Translations under genes and position numbers: made by a program
DNA from: Flavobacterium sp. SUN046
GTDB lineage: Bacteria; Bacteroidota; Bacteroidia; Flavobacteriales; Flavobacteriaceae
Reading direction: 5' to 3'
NCBI RefSeq assembly: GCF_028867965.1
Contig: NZ_JAPQNT010000013.1
Coordinates: 15,382-79,381, forward strand
Length of the DNA: 64,000 nucleotides
In this document: piece by piece, positions 37,452 through 46,331 of the stretch
How the letters are laid out: every line of letters begins with the position of its first letter
How positions within the stretch are numbered: the stretch's first letter is position 1
Notes under the pieces: model-generated
Database searches by the model: none
What the model was told of the DNA's origin: nothing
Seen by the model: only the letters and a program-made list of their open reading frames with translations

Positions 37452-37539
37452 ATTAATCGATACATTATTGCATTTCAACTACAGCAAATTATTGCTAATC
37501 GAATATGCAATTTTAGCTCTTATTTGATAGTTACATTTG
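37452..37539 (+). promoter_or_regulatory. Array C: three 21-bp-spaced half-sites and -7 box
   Basis: Half-sites ATTAATCGA (37452), TTTCAACTA (37473) and GCTAATCGA (37494), each 21 bp apart, lie 80, 59 and 38 nt upstream of the -7 box TACATTTG at 37532-37539. The middle part TTTCAACTACAGCAA is nearly the same as TTTCATCTACAGCAA at 42850, supporting a common binder. Confidence 0.7.
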
Positions 37540-37564
37540 AATCATAATTTAAAAACTAAAGATT

Positions 37565-40006
37565 ATGAAACAAGTTTTACTAATTGCAGCATTTTTTACT
37601 ACAGCTTTTCTAACAGCTCAAAATTATCAGTATTTAGGTTCTTATACATCAGATGGAACGCCACTTTATTTTGTTCAAAGTGATGTTATAACACAAGCTA
37701 CTTTAGATTTAGTACACAACTCTTTACCAGAAAATTATCCCGTACCAACTTATAACCCACAATACATTTCTTCGGGTTATGACTCCGATTTAATTGTTGA
37801 TAGCTTAGCAGATGTTTGGGTAACATTTGTAAGTGAAGGAGCAGGATATAAAAATGTTCTAGGATTTTATACTTATGATTTAAACAATCCACCAACAACG
37901 GCACCAACAGCTTCTCAAATTACAATTGTATTTCCAAATGTTTCTGCTGCAGGAAGTGGCGGAAGTTTAGTAGCAGGTAATAAAGTAAAAATTGGAACTT
38001 TCCCAGCTGGAACAGGAATTGGCTGGGTGCTTTTAGCAAATGCTTGGAACGGTACTCAAGTTACTAACGGATTGTGGAGATTATTTTCAAATCCTAATTT
38101 CAATCCAGAAGCTAATGCTTCTTTACGCCAACATAACGTATTGTTAAATGATCCTACAAATGAAAGAATCATCCTTGGTTTTGAAGATATTAGAAGAGAT
38201 AATGGTTCTTGTGATAATGATTTTAATGATGCTGTTTTCTACATTTCTGCAAATCCTTATACTGCATTACGAACAACTAATGTGGCTGATGTAAGTACAG
38301 CAACAGTTGTGACATCGGCTAATAGCGGTGGTTTAGAAAGTGAAGGAAGTTTAGCAACTTTAATTGCTAAAAGAAATTTTAATAGAGTTAAAAATAATAG
38401 TTTTCAAGATAAAAAACAAAATCAAATTCCATTTGAAGCATCAACAATAAGTTTTAATAAATCAACTGCAACAACCAATTTCAGTGCTTTATTTCCAGTA
38501 ACTGGAATGTTTGGTACAGAAACTTCATACGTGTCAACGCCTGCTGATTTACTAGCAATTACGAACGCTCAAGAAATTTATTCAGTTGATTATTATAACG
38601 GAAATGATAGAGTTGTTGCTGCATTAGCTACAAAAACAATTGGTGGAATTTATAATCACTCAAAAGTAATTTGTGACCGATTGAATAACTCATCACTTGA
38701 AGATGTGAGAACTATTAATTTGAACGGTTATGAAATTATAATGGTAAAATTGAAACGTGATAATGGAGTAATTGAATATGCCCTAAGTTTTTCAGTACAA
38801 CAATTAACAAGCGAAAATAAATTACACAGCTACTGGAATATTGGTCAATATCCAACAGGTGATTATTTAAACTTTCAAATTTGGGGTGCAACAATGGGAC
38901 AAGTTTCTAGTATCGCAAATTATATATTGAATAGATTTATTGATCAAGCGCCTTTAACAACTGAAGTAGTTGCTAATAGAATTCCAACAGTTTTTGTTAA
39001 AAAAGGAAACTATAAAGACGGACAAATTACTTTATCGATAATCAATAAATCAGGCGCAACTTCATTACAATTTGAAGGAAATAAAAAAGCAACTGAATTA
39101 AGTACTACTGATTTTATTTCATCAAATAATTCTATTTCATCAGCATATCAAAGTGATATAACATTAACAACAAACGGATTATTTGATATTGGATTTTCAA
39201 TTGTAGGAAATAACTCGCCACAACAAGATGCGTTATATCTAGCAGATGGACCTTGGGGTATTGATTATTTAGCAACTGAAACTAACATTTCATCATTTCA
39301 AATTACAAATCCTACAGCTACTGCAACTTCAAATGCATCTACTTATGTTATTGAAAGAGATGCATCGGTTTCTGGAAATGTAAAAGGAACAATGAATTTA
39401 TTCAGAAACATTCTTCCTGGTGAATTACTTTTTGATGCTACTAATTATGATGCAGTTCGTTTTTCAATTCAAAACACACTCCCAGTTGAGGTAATTATGG
39501 TTACTGAAAACACAACAGATTGGAACAATAGATTGCGTTTTCAAATTCCTGCAAATACTGATTTATCACAATTTGTGATTTCTTTTCAAGATTTTTCTAG
39601 TCCAAACGGAGCTGCATTTAATAATGAAAAAATTAGAGGATTTGTGTTTTCTGTAAAAGGTGATTATAACCAATTTCAACCTTTTGAATTGAATGTGAAT
39701 AGTCTTGTTTTAGGAACCAATAGTGCATTGAACACTTCCAATTTTAGTGCAAATGCAATTTCAAAAACATACAATTATCCAAATCCATTTGAAACACAAA
39801 CAACAATTGTGTTGCCTGAAGTAGCTTCTAAAGCAACAGTTAAATTAATAGATATTACAGGAAGAGTTTTACAAGAATCAACCGATGAATTGAATAATGG
39901 TACTGAAATTAATTTTGTAAACAACAATGCACCAAAAGGAATTTATATACTATCAATTACTACTGATACTAATAAAAGTTACCAACAGAAATGTGTAATT
40001 AAATAA
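37565..40006 (+). CDS. Secreted DUF4114 protein with T9SS type A sorting domain
   Basis: An 813-residue secreted protein. The signal peptide ends near FLTAQ. Residues about 75-225 are a DUF4114 domain, a putative calcium-binding beta fold with FEDIRRDNGSCDNDFNDAVFY at its end. The rest is beta-rich with DUF4114-associated and jelly-roll-like sections. A T9SS type A C-terminal domain spans about 735-813 (YNYPNPFETQTTIVL, DITGRVL, KGIYILSI). It is transcribed alone from a promoter with array C and is followed by a strong terminator. It is probably a surface or matrix protein made when the NO system is active or released (inference). Confidence 0.85.
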   Translation: MKQVLLIAAFFTTAFLTAQNYQYLGSYTSDGTPLYFVQSDVITQATLDLVHNSLPENYPVPTYNPQYISSGYDSDLIVDSLADVWVTFVSEGAGYKNVLGFYTYDLNNPPTTAPTASQITIVFPNVSAAGSGGSLVAGNKVKIGTFPAGTGIGWVLLANAWNGTQVTNGLWRLFSNPNFNPEANASLRQHNVLLNDPTNERIILGFEDIRRDNGSCDNDFNDAVFYISANPYTALRTTNVADVSTATVVTSANSGGLESEGSLATLIAKRNFNRVKNNSFQDKKQNQIPFEASTISFNKSTATTNFSALFPVTGMFGTETSYVSTPADLLAITNAQEIYSVDYYNGNDRVVAALATKTIGGIYNHSKVICDRLNNSSLEDVRTINLNGYEIIMVKLKRDNGVIEYALSFSVQQLTSENKLHSYWNIGQYPTGDYLNFQIWGATMGQVSSIANYILNRFIDQAPLTTEVVANRIPTVFVKKGNYKDGQITLSIINKSGATSLQFEGNKKATELSTTDFISSNNSISSAYQSDITLTTNGLFDIGFSIVGNNSPQQDALYLADGPWGIDYLATETNISSFQITNPTATATSNASTYVIERDASVSGNVKGTMNLFRNILPGELLFDATNYDAVRFSIQNTLPVEVIMVTENTTDWNNRLRFQIPANTDLSQFVISFQDFSSPNGAAFNNEKIRGFVFSVKGDYNQFQPFELNVNSLVLGTNSALNTSNFSANAISKTYNYPNPFETQTTIVLPEVASKATVKLIDITGRVLQESTDELNNGTEINFVNNNAPKGIYILSITTDTNKSYQQKCVIK

Positions 40007-40047
40007 AACATTTTACTACTAGTCGAACTTAATATTCAAATAAAATA

Positions 40048-40079
40048 AAAACCATCAAATTCGATTTTGATGGTTTTTT
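40048..40079 (+). terminator. Rho-independent terminator after the DUF4114 gene
   Basis: AAAACCATCAAA pairs with TTTGATGGTTTT around a short loop and ends in a T run. Confidence 0.92.
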
Positions 40080-40119
40080 ATTTGAAGTTAAGTGAATAAT
40101 TTTTGTATTAATTTCTCAA

Positions 40120-40590
40120 TCATTTTCTTTTTATTTTTTTCATTTGGGTTAAAAAGCTAGGTAAAATTGTTATCACTAAACTGATAATAAAAATTCTATC
40201 GTAGTTTATTTCATTATAATTTAGAATTCGTTCACCATTTGCGCAAGCAGTACATTCTATAATTTTCATTGAACTTTTAAGGTAGCAAATTGCAATTGTT
40301 GTGCATGTAAAAATCGTTAATATGAGAATTAAATTAGTGATATTTTTTTTAATTGTTTCATTTCTAATAAGATAAATAATGCTTGTTATAAAAGTTGAAA
40401 AACTAAAAACAAAGCCACCACTAGCAAAGTGCAAATATTTGGCTGGATGAAGAAATGATATTTTGTTGGCGCTCAAAAATTCAAACAAACTTCGAATGGT
40501 TTTTCGATAACAATCTTCTAAATAAAAAGCAATATAAATTGAGATAATAAAAGCTATAACATAAAACGATAGTAGCTTAATTGTTTTCAT
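40120..40590 (-). CDS. Small integral membrane hypothetical protein
   Basis: A 156-residue protein with four predicted membrane segments: LLSFYVIAFIISIYIAFYLE, FVFSFSTFITSIIYLI, LILILTIFTCTTIAICYL and IFIISLVITILPSFLT. It contains a Cys pair (CTACANGE) in the last loop. No family is recognised. It lies between the DUF4114 gene and the TPR exporter-like gene, on the minus strand, and no half-site array lies directly upstream, so it may not belong to the regulon. Two upstream AT-rich stretches of about 130 bp show nothing else. Confidence 0.65.
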   Translation of the reverse strand: MKTIKLLSFYVIAFIISIYIAFYLEDCYRKTIRSLFEFLSANKISFLHPAKYLHFASGGFVFSFSTFITSIIYLIRNETIKKNITNLILILTIFTCTTIAICYLKSSMKIIECTACANGERILNYNEINYDRIFIISLVITILPSFLTQMKKIKRK

Positions 40591-40724
40591 GTTGTTGATT
40601 TTCGTTTCACGAAGTTATCATAAAAATAAATGAATCAATAGCATAAATCAAATTAAACAGTATTGTGTACTATTTACTTACTAGTTTTGGTTATGATTTT
40701 TTATTTTAGCTACTTAAGTTATTG

Positions 40725-42797
40725 CTATAATTTCTTAGTTTCAAATATAGGTTTAGCCGTAATTAGCCATCTCAATCGAAATCCAACTTCAGTATAAGTA
40801 AATCCCGAAGCAGTTGCAGAGGCAATATTACTTCGTAAACCGTATACATTGGCTAAAAAGCGATCTGAAAATTTATAACCTAATTTTGCCTGAATTCTAT
40901 AAGTTGATTGTTTAGGATCTTTCTCTATATATTGCAATCCGGTTGCTAAACTTAGTGTATAAAAAATACTTTCTTTTTCGGCTGCTTTTTCATCTTTCAA
41001 GAAATCGATAAAAATTTCGTAAGCGTTAAACATTTTAGGACTAAAGTACACTGTTGGCACTTGATCTTTAAACGAAATGTATTGATAATTAAATCCACCT
41101 TTTAATATGGGTTTTGAAAGAAATGTGTAATACAATGAAGTGAATAATAAATTACGTTGGTTGTTATCACTTTGAGTGGTATAAAAATATTGTGTAAACC
41201 AACCAAGTTTAAAGTTTGTTCCTAAGTTATAATTCAAGTAATAGTTATTGGCAACAATTTCTTTATTTACTAAATCAGCATTGAAATTTTGTATTTCACG
41301 TTTGTATCCAACTTCTAAATCTTGCAATTTTAATGGTTTTATTTTCAAAAAAACGTCGGCTAACAATTGGCTATAACTATTGCTGTATGAACTTGCGGCA
41401 CTCAAACCAGCATTGGCATTAAAACTAATTTTGGGATGAAATTGATATTGAAATCCAAATTTAAAATCATTTGCAGCAGCGGCATTTTTAGTTATTGAAT
41501 TTTCAGTTTTTCGGTATTGATACATTGCATTAAAAGCCCATTTTGTGCTAATAGGAAATAAAATTGCCGTATTAGTTGCAAAAGCATGGTTGTTTCCATT
41601 ATCAAATGAGTAACTTAATTTTTCTTCTAAAGTTGGTGTATAATTTTCATTCAACTTTCGTAAAAAACCAACTGCATCTTTTTGATTTTCAAATATTTTC
41701 AAGGTTTTGTCTACTGCTTCGTATGCTTTTAATGGTTCGCCATCTGCAAAATAAGCATTCGAAACACCTAAATTTCCATCAAATGATTTGGCATCATTTT
41801 TCAGAATATTTTGATAATCAGCAATACTTTCTTTAAAATCACTTCGGTACATTCCTAATGTTGCTGAAAGTGCTAAAACCCAATTTTCATTCGGATTAGA
41901 AATTTTATATTCGTTGATTTTAGATTCCGCTTCTTTGAATATTTTATTCCAAATCAATGCCTGTACAAAACGTTCTTTGGTTTGATTTTGCAATTTCACA
42001 TCATTTACAGATTTGCTTTTTTCCATTGCATTTTTTGAAATAGTCAATGCTTCGCTGTCTTTTCCGGCAATATGCGCTACTAATGCCAAACCATTTAAAG
42101 ACATTAAACTATCGTTTTTAAAAGTTGCTAAATCTTGATATGTTTTTTTGGCATTTTTTACATCTTTTGTCATTAAAAAGATGTTGGCTTTATTCATTAA
42201 TGTTTCTTTATCCTTTGGAAAATCCTCAAAATTTTCATCTAATAAAGAAAGCGCTGTTTTATACTCTTGTTTTTGTACAAATTCATTAGCATAACCCATT
42301 CGAATGTATTTTTTGGAAACCAAAGCATTCGGATTTTTAACAGAAACAGCCAATGCTTTATTTACGTATTCTAAAGCATCTTTATATTCTTTTAGGTTAG
42401 ATAGCGTATTAGCATAACCTAGTAATGCTGGAAAACTTTCGGGATGTTTCGTTATCAAACCAAAATAATACGGTTTTGCATCAATGAAATTTTTATTCCA
42501 TAACATACATTCGGCATAATTCAACTGAATTTCAAAATCATCTGGATAAGCTTTTAATAATTCATTAAATAGTACTGTTGCTTTTTCAGGACTTGAACTT
42601 AAGCCGACTGCTCTACCATAACATAGTTTGGCTGTCTTATTATCAGGATATGTTTTTAAAATTTCTTTAAAAAAAGTTTCTGCTTTAGCAAATTCTCCTT
42701 TTTCAAGATTAGTAAATCCTTCTTGCATATTCTGTGCTTGAGCTAAAAAGCCAAAAAGTAAGAAGCAAATCAGTTGTATTTTATTCATTTTTTTCAT
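40725..42797 (-). CDS. TPR protein with C-terminal outer-membrane beta-barrel (polysaccharide exporter-like)
   Basis: A 690-residue protein. The signal peptide ends at LAQAQ. Residues about 25-400 are TPR repeats (GEFAKAETFFKEILKTYPDN; AKPYYFGLITKHPES). Residues about 410-690 are alternating beta strands that look like an outer-membrane barrel (FGFQYQFHPKISFNANAGL, AKLGYKFSDRFLANVYGL), ending FRLRWLITAKPIFE. TPR plus barrel is the build of polysaccharide export porins such as PgaA and BcsC, and of the related YaiO domain. Divergent from the STAS gene across array D. Export of the locus polysaccharide is the best guess. A second perfect ATTCGTCGA overlaps its start codon (42796-42804). Confidence 0.8.
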   Translation of the reverse strand: MKKMNKIQLICFLLFGFLAQAQNMQEGFTNLEKGEFAKAETFFKEILKTYPDNKTAKLCYGRAVGLSSSPEKATVLFNELLKAYPDDFEIQLNYAECMLWNKNFIDAKPYYFGLITKHPESFPALLGYANTLSNLKEYKDALEYVNKALAVSVKNPNALVSKKYIRMGYANEFVQKQEYKTALSLLDENFEDFPKDKETLMNKANIFLMTKDVKNAKKTYQDLATFKNDSLMSLNGLALVAHIAGKDSEALTISKNAMEKSKSVNDVKLQNQTKERFVQALIWNKIFKEAESKINEYKISNPNENWVLALSATLGMYRSDFKESIADYQNILKNDAKSFDGNLGVSNAYFADGEPLKAYEAVDKTLKIFENQKDAVGFLRKLNENYTPTLEEKLSYSFDNGNNHAFATNTAILFPISTKWAFNAMYQYRKTENSITKNAAAANDFKFGFQYQFHPKISFNANAGLSAASSYSNSYSQLLADVFLKIKPLKLQDLEVGYKREIQNFNADLVNKEIVANNYYLNYNLGTNFKLGWFTQYFYTTQSDNNQRNLLFTSLYYTFLSKPILKGGFNYQYISFKDQVPTVYFSPKMFNAYEIFIDFLKDEKAAEKESIFYTLSLATGLQYIEKDPKQSTYRIQAKLGYKFSDRFLANVYGLRSNIASATASGFTYTEVGFRLRWLITAKPIFETKKL

Positions 42798-42849
42798 TCG
42801 TCGATTGTTGATTTAATAACGATTGCAAGTTAGGGATAATCTTATGATA

Positions 42850-42917
42850 TTTCATCTACAGCAATTTGCTATTCGTCGAAAAACAATAAGGTTTGAACTT
42901 AAGTCGACGGATATTTG
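42850..42917 (+). promoter_or_regulatory. Array D: three 21-bp-spaced half-sites and -7-like box
   Basis: Half-sites TTTCATCTA (42850), ATTCGTCGA (42871) and TTTGAACTT (42892) lie 60, 39 and 18 nt upstream of GATATTTG (42910-42917), a 7/8 match to TAnnTTTG. It sits between the TPR exporter gene and the STAS gene and could serve both directions. Confidence 0.65.
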
Positions 42918-42968
42918 CTCCAGAAACAAAGAACAAATCAAAAATAATAATCTAAAAAAACAATAATC

Positions 42969-43271
42969 ATGGCACTACAAATTACAAACAATTCAGGAAT
43001 TTTAGAAATAAACGGAAATTTAAATTCTCAAAATACGAATTCATTTAATAATTATTTTAATGCATTGTTAGAAAGCACAAACTTTATAACGATTTCATTA
43101 AATAATGTGGTAGAAATGGACATAAATGGTTTAAATACTATTGTTGGTTTATATAAAAAAGCACTGACTAAAAATAGTATTTTCTATATTATTGGTCAAG
43201 AAAATCAAAGAGTTGTTGATTTATTCAATGCAGAAAAATTAAATTATTTATTAAGAAAAGATGTTGCATAA
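42969..43271 (+). CDS. STAS-domain protein (anti-sigma-factor antagonist-like)
   Basis: A 100-residue single STAS domain. Strands and helices follow the SpoIIAA pattern: LEINGNLNSQNTNSFNNYF, ITISLNNVVEMDINGLNTIVGLYKKA, FYIIGQENQRVVDLF. The usual phosphorylated Ser in D-S-S/T-G is absent: the segment reads MDINGLNT, with Asn and Gly in its place, so it may not be regulated by phosphorylation. Stand-alone STAS proteins control exopolysaccharide loci elsewhere (for example SypA in Vibrio fischeri). No kinase or phosphatase partner gene is adjacent. It lies within the polysaccharide locus under array D. Confidence 0.82.
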   Translation: MALQITNNSGILEINGNLNSQNTNSFNNYFNALLESTNFITISLNNVVEMDINGLNTIVGLYKKALTKNSIFYIIGQENQRVVDLFNAEKLNYLLRKDVA

Positions 43272-43310
43272 TGATGATAAGAAGTAAAAAGCTTTCAACA
43301 ATACTTTTCA

Positions 43311-43503
43311 AAAACACGTTGCCTTTTTTGCCCCAAATCGGTTAACACAAATTAAAATAAAATTAAAAAAACGCGTTGCCTTTTTTGCCCCAAATCGGTT
43401 AACACAAATTAAAATAGAATACAAAAACACGTTGCCTTTTTTGCCCCAAATCGGTTAACAAAAATTAAGATTGATTACAAAATTGCATTGTCTTTATGTT
43501 AAA
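43311..43503. repeat. Three tandem 56-57-bp repeats
   Basis: Three nearly identical units, with CGTTGCC at 43317, 43374 and 43430, contain GCCTTTTTTGCCCCAAATCG, GTTAACA and an A/T-rich tail. A decayed fourth unit (ATTGCATTGTCTTTATG) follows. They fill the 290-bp gap between the STAS gene and the convergent glycosidase gene. The units do not form hairpins. The 15-mer CCTTTTTTGCCCCAA also occurs after tRNA-Asp at 15638. Confidence 0.85.
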
Positions 43504-43561
43504 TCCCTAATAGAACATACTTTGGCAATATAATTTTGGAAAAAGTAAATTTTAAAACAGA

Positions 43562-45115
43562 TTAGTAATTTATATATAAAAAAGAAGGTTTTTGTTTTCC
43601 TTCCCTATCTATAAATCCAAATTGTTTTTGTTTGTTTTTTATCCACGGCCATTTCCCGGCAACATTATCTGGAACTTTAGGGAAGTCATATAAAGTCCAA
43701 GACACAAATGCAAGTTGTTTTCTTTTGAAAATGGCTTGTATTTTTTTATGATATTCTGCTTGGTCGTTTTTAGAATTTCCAAACCAGCTCCAAAATCCTT
43801 GATTAGACGACATGCCAAATTCTTGCATAACTAGTGGTTTATTGGTTGCTTTTTCTAACTCGGCAAATTTGTCTTCAAAAAGAGACAAATCTTCATAATA
43901 ATGATAGGATACAAAGTCAACTTTGTCTTTTAAAATTTCACCAGCTTTAATATTCGAATATCCAATAGTTACTAAATGATTTGAATCGAATTTTTTTACT
44001 GTTGCAATCATTTGTTCTAACCACGGCTTTACATTTTGTTCACCACGAGATTTGAAATCCAAGTCAGGTTCGTTTTTAACATCCCACGCAATAATAGTAT
44101 TAAAATCTTTAAATGTAGTTACAATTTTTTCGGCGTGTCGTTGTGTTAATGTCCAACTTTCGGGCGAATAATCTCCGTAAAAATCAAATAAAGTAACTAT
44201 TACGGCAAGTTTTTCAGCTTCAGCTAATTCCAAAACCGTTTTAAGTTTATCTAATTTTTCTTTAGGAATTTCGGCCTTTCCAAAATCTTCATAAGGAATA
44301 AATATTCTTATTGTATTTAGTTTTGCATTCGTAATAATTTTAAAATCAGAAGCAATTGTGTCTTTGTTGAACTTATCTCCAAACATGTCCCAAGCTGAAT
44401 TTTTAGGATAATAATTCATGCCTTTGATTATAAATGGCACGCCATTTTTAGTAATTTGATTTCCTTTTACTGCAAAAATTATTTTAGTCTCTTTTTCTTG
44501 TGTTGGTATTATTTCTTTCTTCATTCTAACGCAATGTCTAACGCGCCAAAATCCATCTTCTAATAACATCAAAACTTTATAAGTTGCCGTATCTTGAACT
44601 GAAGATATTAGTTTTTTGTTTTGATAGATATTTTGAAATTCCACCACATTTTTATCAGTAAATACTACTTGTTGGCCATCTTCGCTATAAAAATCTAAAA
44701 ACGGATGATGTTCAAGAGTTGTGTTTTCTATGGTGATTTTTTTTGCTTTATTGTATTTTATTATTTGTTGTAAATTCTTTCTGGTGTTTTCTGTAAAATA
44801 ATCATCAATGCCTTCGTTGGTGTTGTTTTTTAAAGCATTATTTTTAATGTACCAAGAAAATAAATAATGTTTTTCTATTGTTTTTAATGTTTGATTTTCC
44901 ATTTTTCTTGCTGGATTTTCTAAACTTTCCCAGGTTACTTTTGGCAAATAAGTATTGGTAGTTTCTTTGTCCATATGCAACATCGAGCTTCTATCGGCTC
45001 CAGAATTTAAATAACCTAAAATTTCACTTATTCCGAATAAAACCAATATGTTTATGGCAATAAACGAAACAATCAAAATGGTTCGATAATTATTTTTATT
45101 GTTAATGAATGTCAT
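43562..45115 (-). CDS. Membrane-anchored GH5-like glycoside hydrolase
   Basis: A 517-residue protein with one N-terminal TM anchor (ILIVSFIAINILVLFGISEI). Residues about 35-210 are an accessory region with a DUF-like beta fold. The TIM-barrel from about 225 has FIIKGMNYYPKNSAWDMFG. The acid/base Glu is in WDVKNEPDL and the nucleophile Glu in LVMQEFGMSS, in clan GH-A arrangement. SYHYYED is also typical. It acts in the periplasm, similar to glycanases in exopolysaccharide operons (BcsZ, PgaB) that trim polymer during export. It is last of three minus-strand genes, overlapping the upstream gene by 14 bp. Confidence 0.85.
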   Translation of the reverse strand: MTFINNKNNYRTILIVSFIAINILVLFGISEILGYLNSGADRSSMLHMDKETTNTYLPKVTWESLENPARKMENQTLKTIEKHYLFSWYIKNNALKNNTNEGIDDYFTENTRKNLQQIIKYNKAKKITIENTTLEHHPFLDFYSEDGQQVVFTDKNVVEFQNIYQNKKLISSVQDTATYKVLMLLEDGFWRVRHCVRMKKEIIPTQEKETKIIFAVKGNQITKNGVPFIIKGMNYYPKNSAWDMFGDKFNKDTIASDFKIITNAKLNTIRIFIPYEDFGKAEIPKEKLDKLKTVLELAEAEKLAVIVTLFDFYGDYSPESWTLTQRHAEKIVTTFKDFNTIIAWDVKNEPDLDFKSRGEQNVKPWLEQMIATVKKFDSNHLVTIGYSNIKAGEILKDKVDFVSYHYYEDLSLFEDKFAELEKATNKPLVMQEFGMSSNQGFWSWFGNSKNDQAEYHKKIQAIFKRKQLAFVSWTLYDFPKVPDNVAGKWPWIKNKQKQFGFIDREGKQKPSFLYINY

Positions 45116-46331
45116 ATTTTTCTTCTTGAGTTTTTTGAATACTTCCTAATGTAGAAATTTCAAATGAATAGTTTTTTTCTTTGTAATAATCAGCAGAAAT
45201 AGTAAAAGTAGCTTTTCCTTTAGAACTGTCTTCTTGCAAAGTATCAACCAATTGATTGTTGTGGAATATTTTTAAAGTTACTTTTATTCCATCAGGAACT
45301 AATTGATTCATGAAACTTCGCAATGGTCCAACGGTAATTATTCGATTGTCATTTGAAAATTCATACTCAATCTTAGGATTAATAGCTTTGTAGTTTATAC
45401 TTATCGAATTACTTTCTGCTGTTCCTGTAACAAAAGCTTTTACTTTATAATTTTCTTGATGATCGGGATGTAAAATTTGAGTTGTTGCAATTCCTTCTAT
45501 TGTTGTTCCAAATGATTTTAGAATCATATTATTTTTAGTTGTAACCATGAATGAAACCATTGTTCCATCGCTAATTACATTTCCGAATTTATCTTTAATG
45601 ATTGACGTTTTTAAAGTTGTTATTTGGTTTCCATCGGCAAATTCATGATTTCGAGTAAATGAAATTGTGAAATTTGTAGCAATTCCAGGAAAAATTACAG
45701 CATCATATTCTTTAGTTATTGTTTTGTTACATTCGGCAGAAACCAATACAATTCCAGATTTTGTTGGCGCATAAATGTCTTTCCAAGCTACAAAATCTTT
45801 CGACTTAATGGTTTCTTTTGTAATTGAATTCAAAAATTGATTTTTTATAATTACAGGTGTATTTTCAGATTTAGGATTGTCTAAACTGTCGGTTGGAATA
45901 GTTACATACATTACAAAATGATGATCACCAACCAATGTACTCGGCGGTCCAATATAATTTTCAATTAGTGTTTTAGTTTTATCATTTGGCACAATTTCAA
46001 AAGTTCCTTGTAACTTATTTTCTCCATCTAAAACTAAAAACCAATCTACTTTTCCTGTTTTTTTTGCGTAAATTTCGGGTAGTATAAAAGTGATTTTTCC
46101 ATTGCTAATAGTGCCATCTAAAAGTGTTTTGCCGTAGGAGTGAATTATAAAAAACTGTGGTTTTGTAGATGAAGTACTTTTGAAATCAATAGCTATTTTT
46201 GTACCTGCAACAAATATTTTTTCGTTAGTTTCTAATGTAAAATTAATGCTTTCTTTTTTTGGTAATAAAGTGCTTGACACCAAAAATAAGGTGACAACTG
46301 CAAAAAATACTATGTATATTTTTTTCTTCAT
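45102..46331 (-). CDS. Membrane-anchored Ig-like protein of the polysaccharide locus
   Basis: A 409-residue hypothetical protein. The N-terminal TM anchor or signal is IYIVFFAVVTLFLVSSTLL. The remainder is a string of beta-sandwich segments: about 30-110 (FVAGTKIAIDFKSTSSTKP), 130-230, and 235-330 with the invasin/Big-like pattern (TTLKTSIIKDKFGNVISDGT). No catalytic motif is seen. It lies between a GT-C-like membrane enzyme and a GH5-like glycosidase with overlaps of 1 and 14 bp, so the three are translated together. A structural or polymer-binding periplasmic role is possible (inference). Confidence 0.72.
   Translation of the reverse strand: MKKKIYIVFFAVVTLFLVSSTLLPKKESINFTLETNEKIFVAGTKIAIDFKSTSSTKPQFFIIHSYGKTLLDGTISNGKITFILPEIYAKKTGKVDWFLVLDGENKLQGTFEIVPNDKTKTLIENYIGPPSTLVGDHHFVMYVTIPTDSLDNPKSENTPVIIKNQFLNSITKETIKSKDFVAWKDIYAPTKSGIVLVSAECNKTITKEYDAVIFPGIATNFTISFTRNHEFADGNQITTLKTSIIKDKFGNVISDGTMVSFMVTTKNNMILKSFGTTIEGIATTQILHPDHQENYKVKAFVTGTAESNSISINYKAINPKIEYEFSNDNRIITVGPLRSFMNQLVPDGIKVTLKIFHNNQLVDTLQEDSSKGKATFTISADYYKEKNYSFEISTLGSIQKTQEEKYDIH

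Noticed and set aside
43311..43503. Possible CRISPR array
   Set aside because: Only three units, the segments between the conserved cores are also similar, and there are no cas genes.
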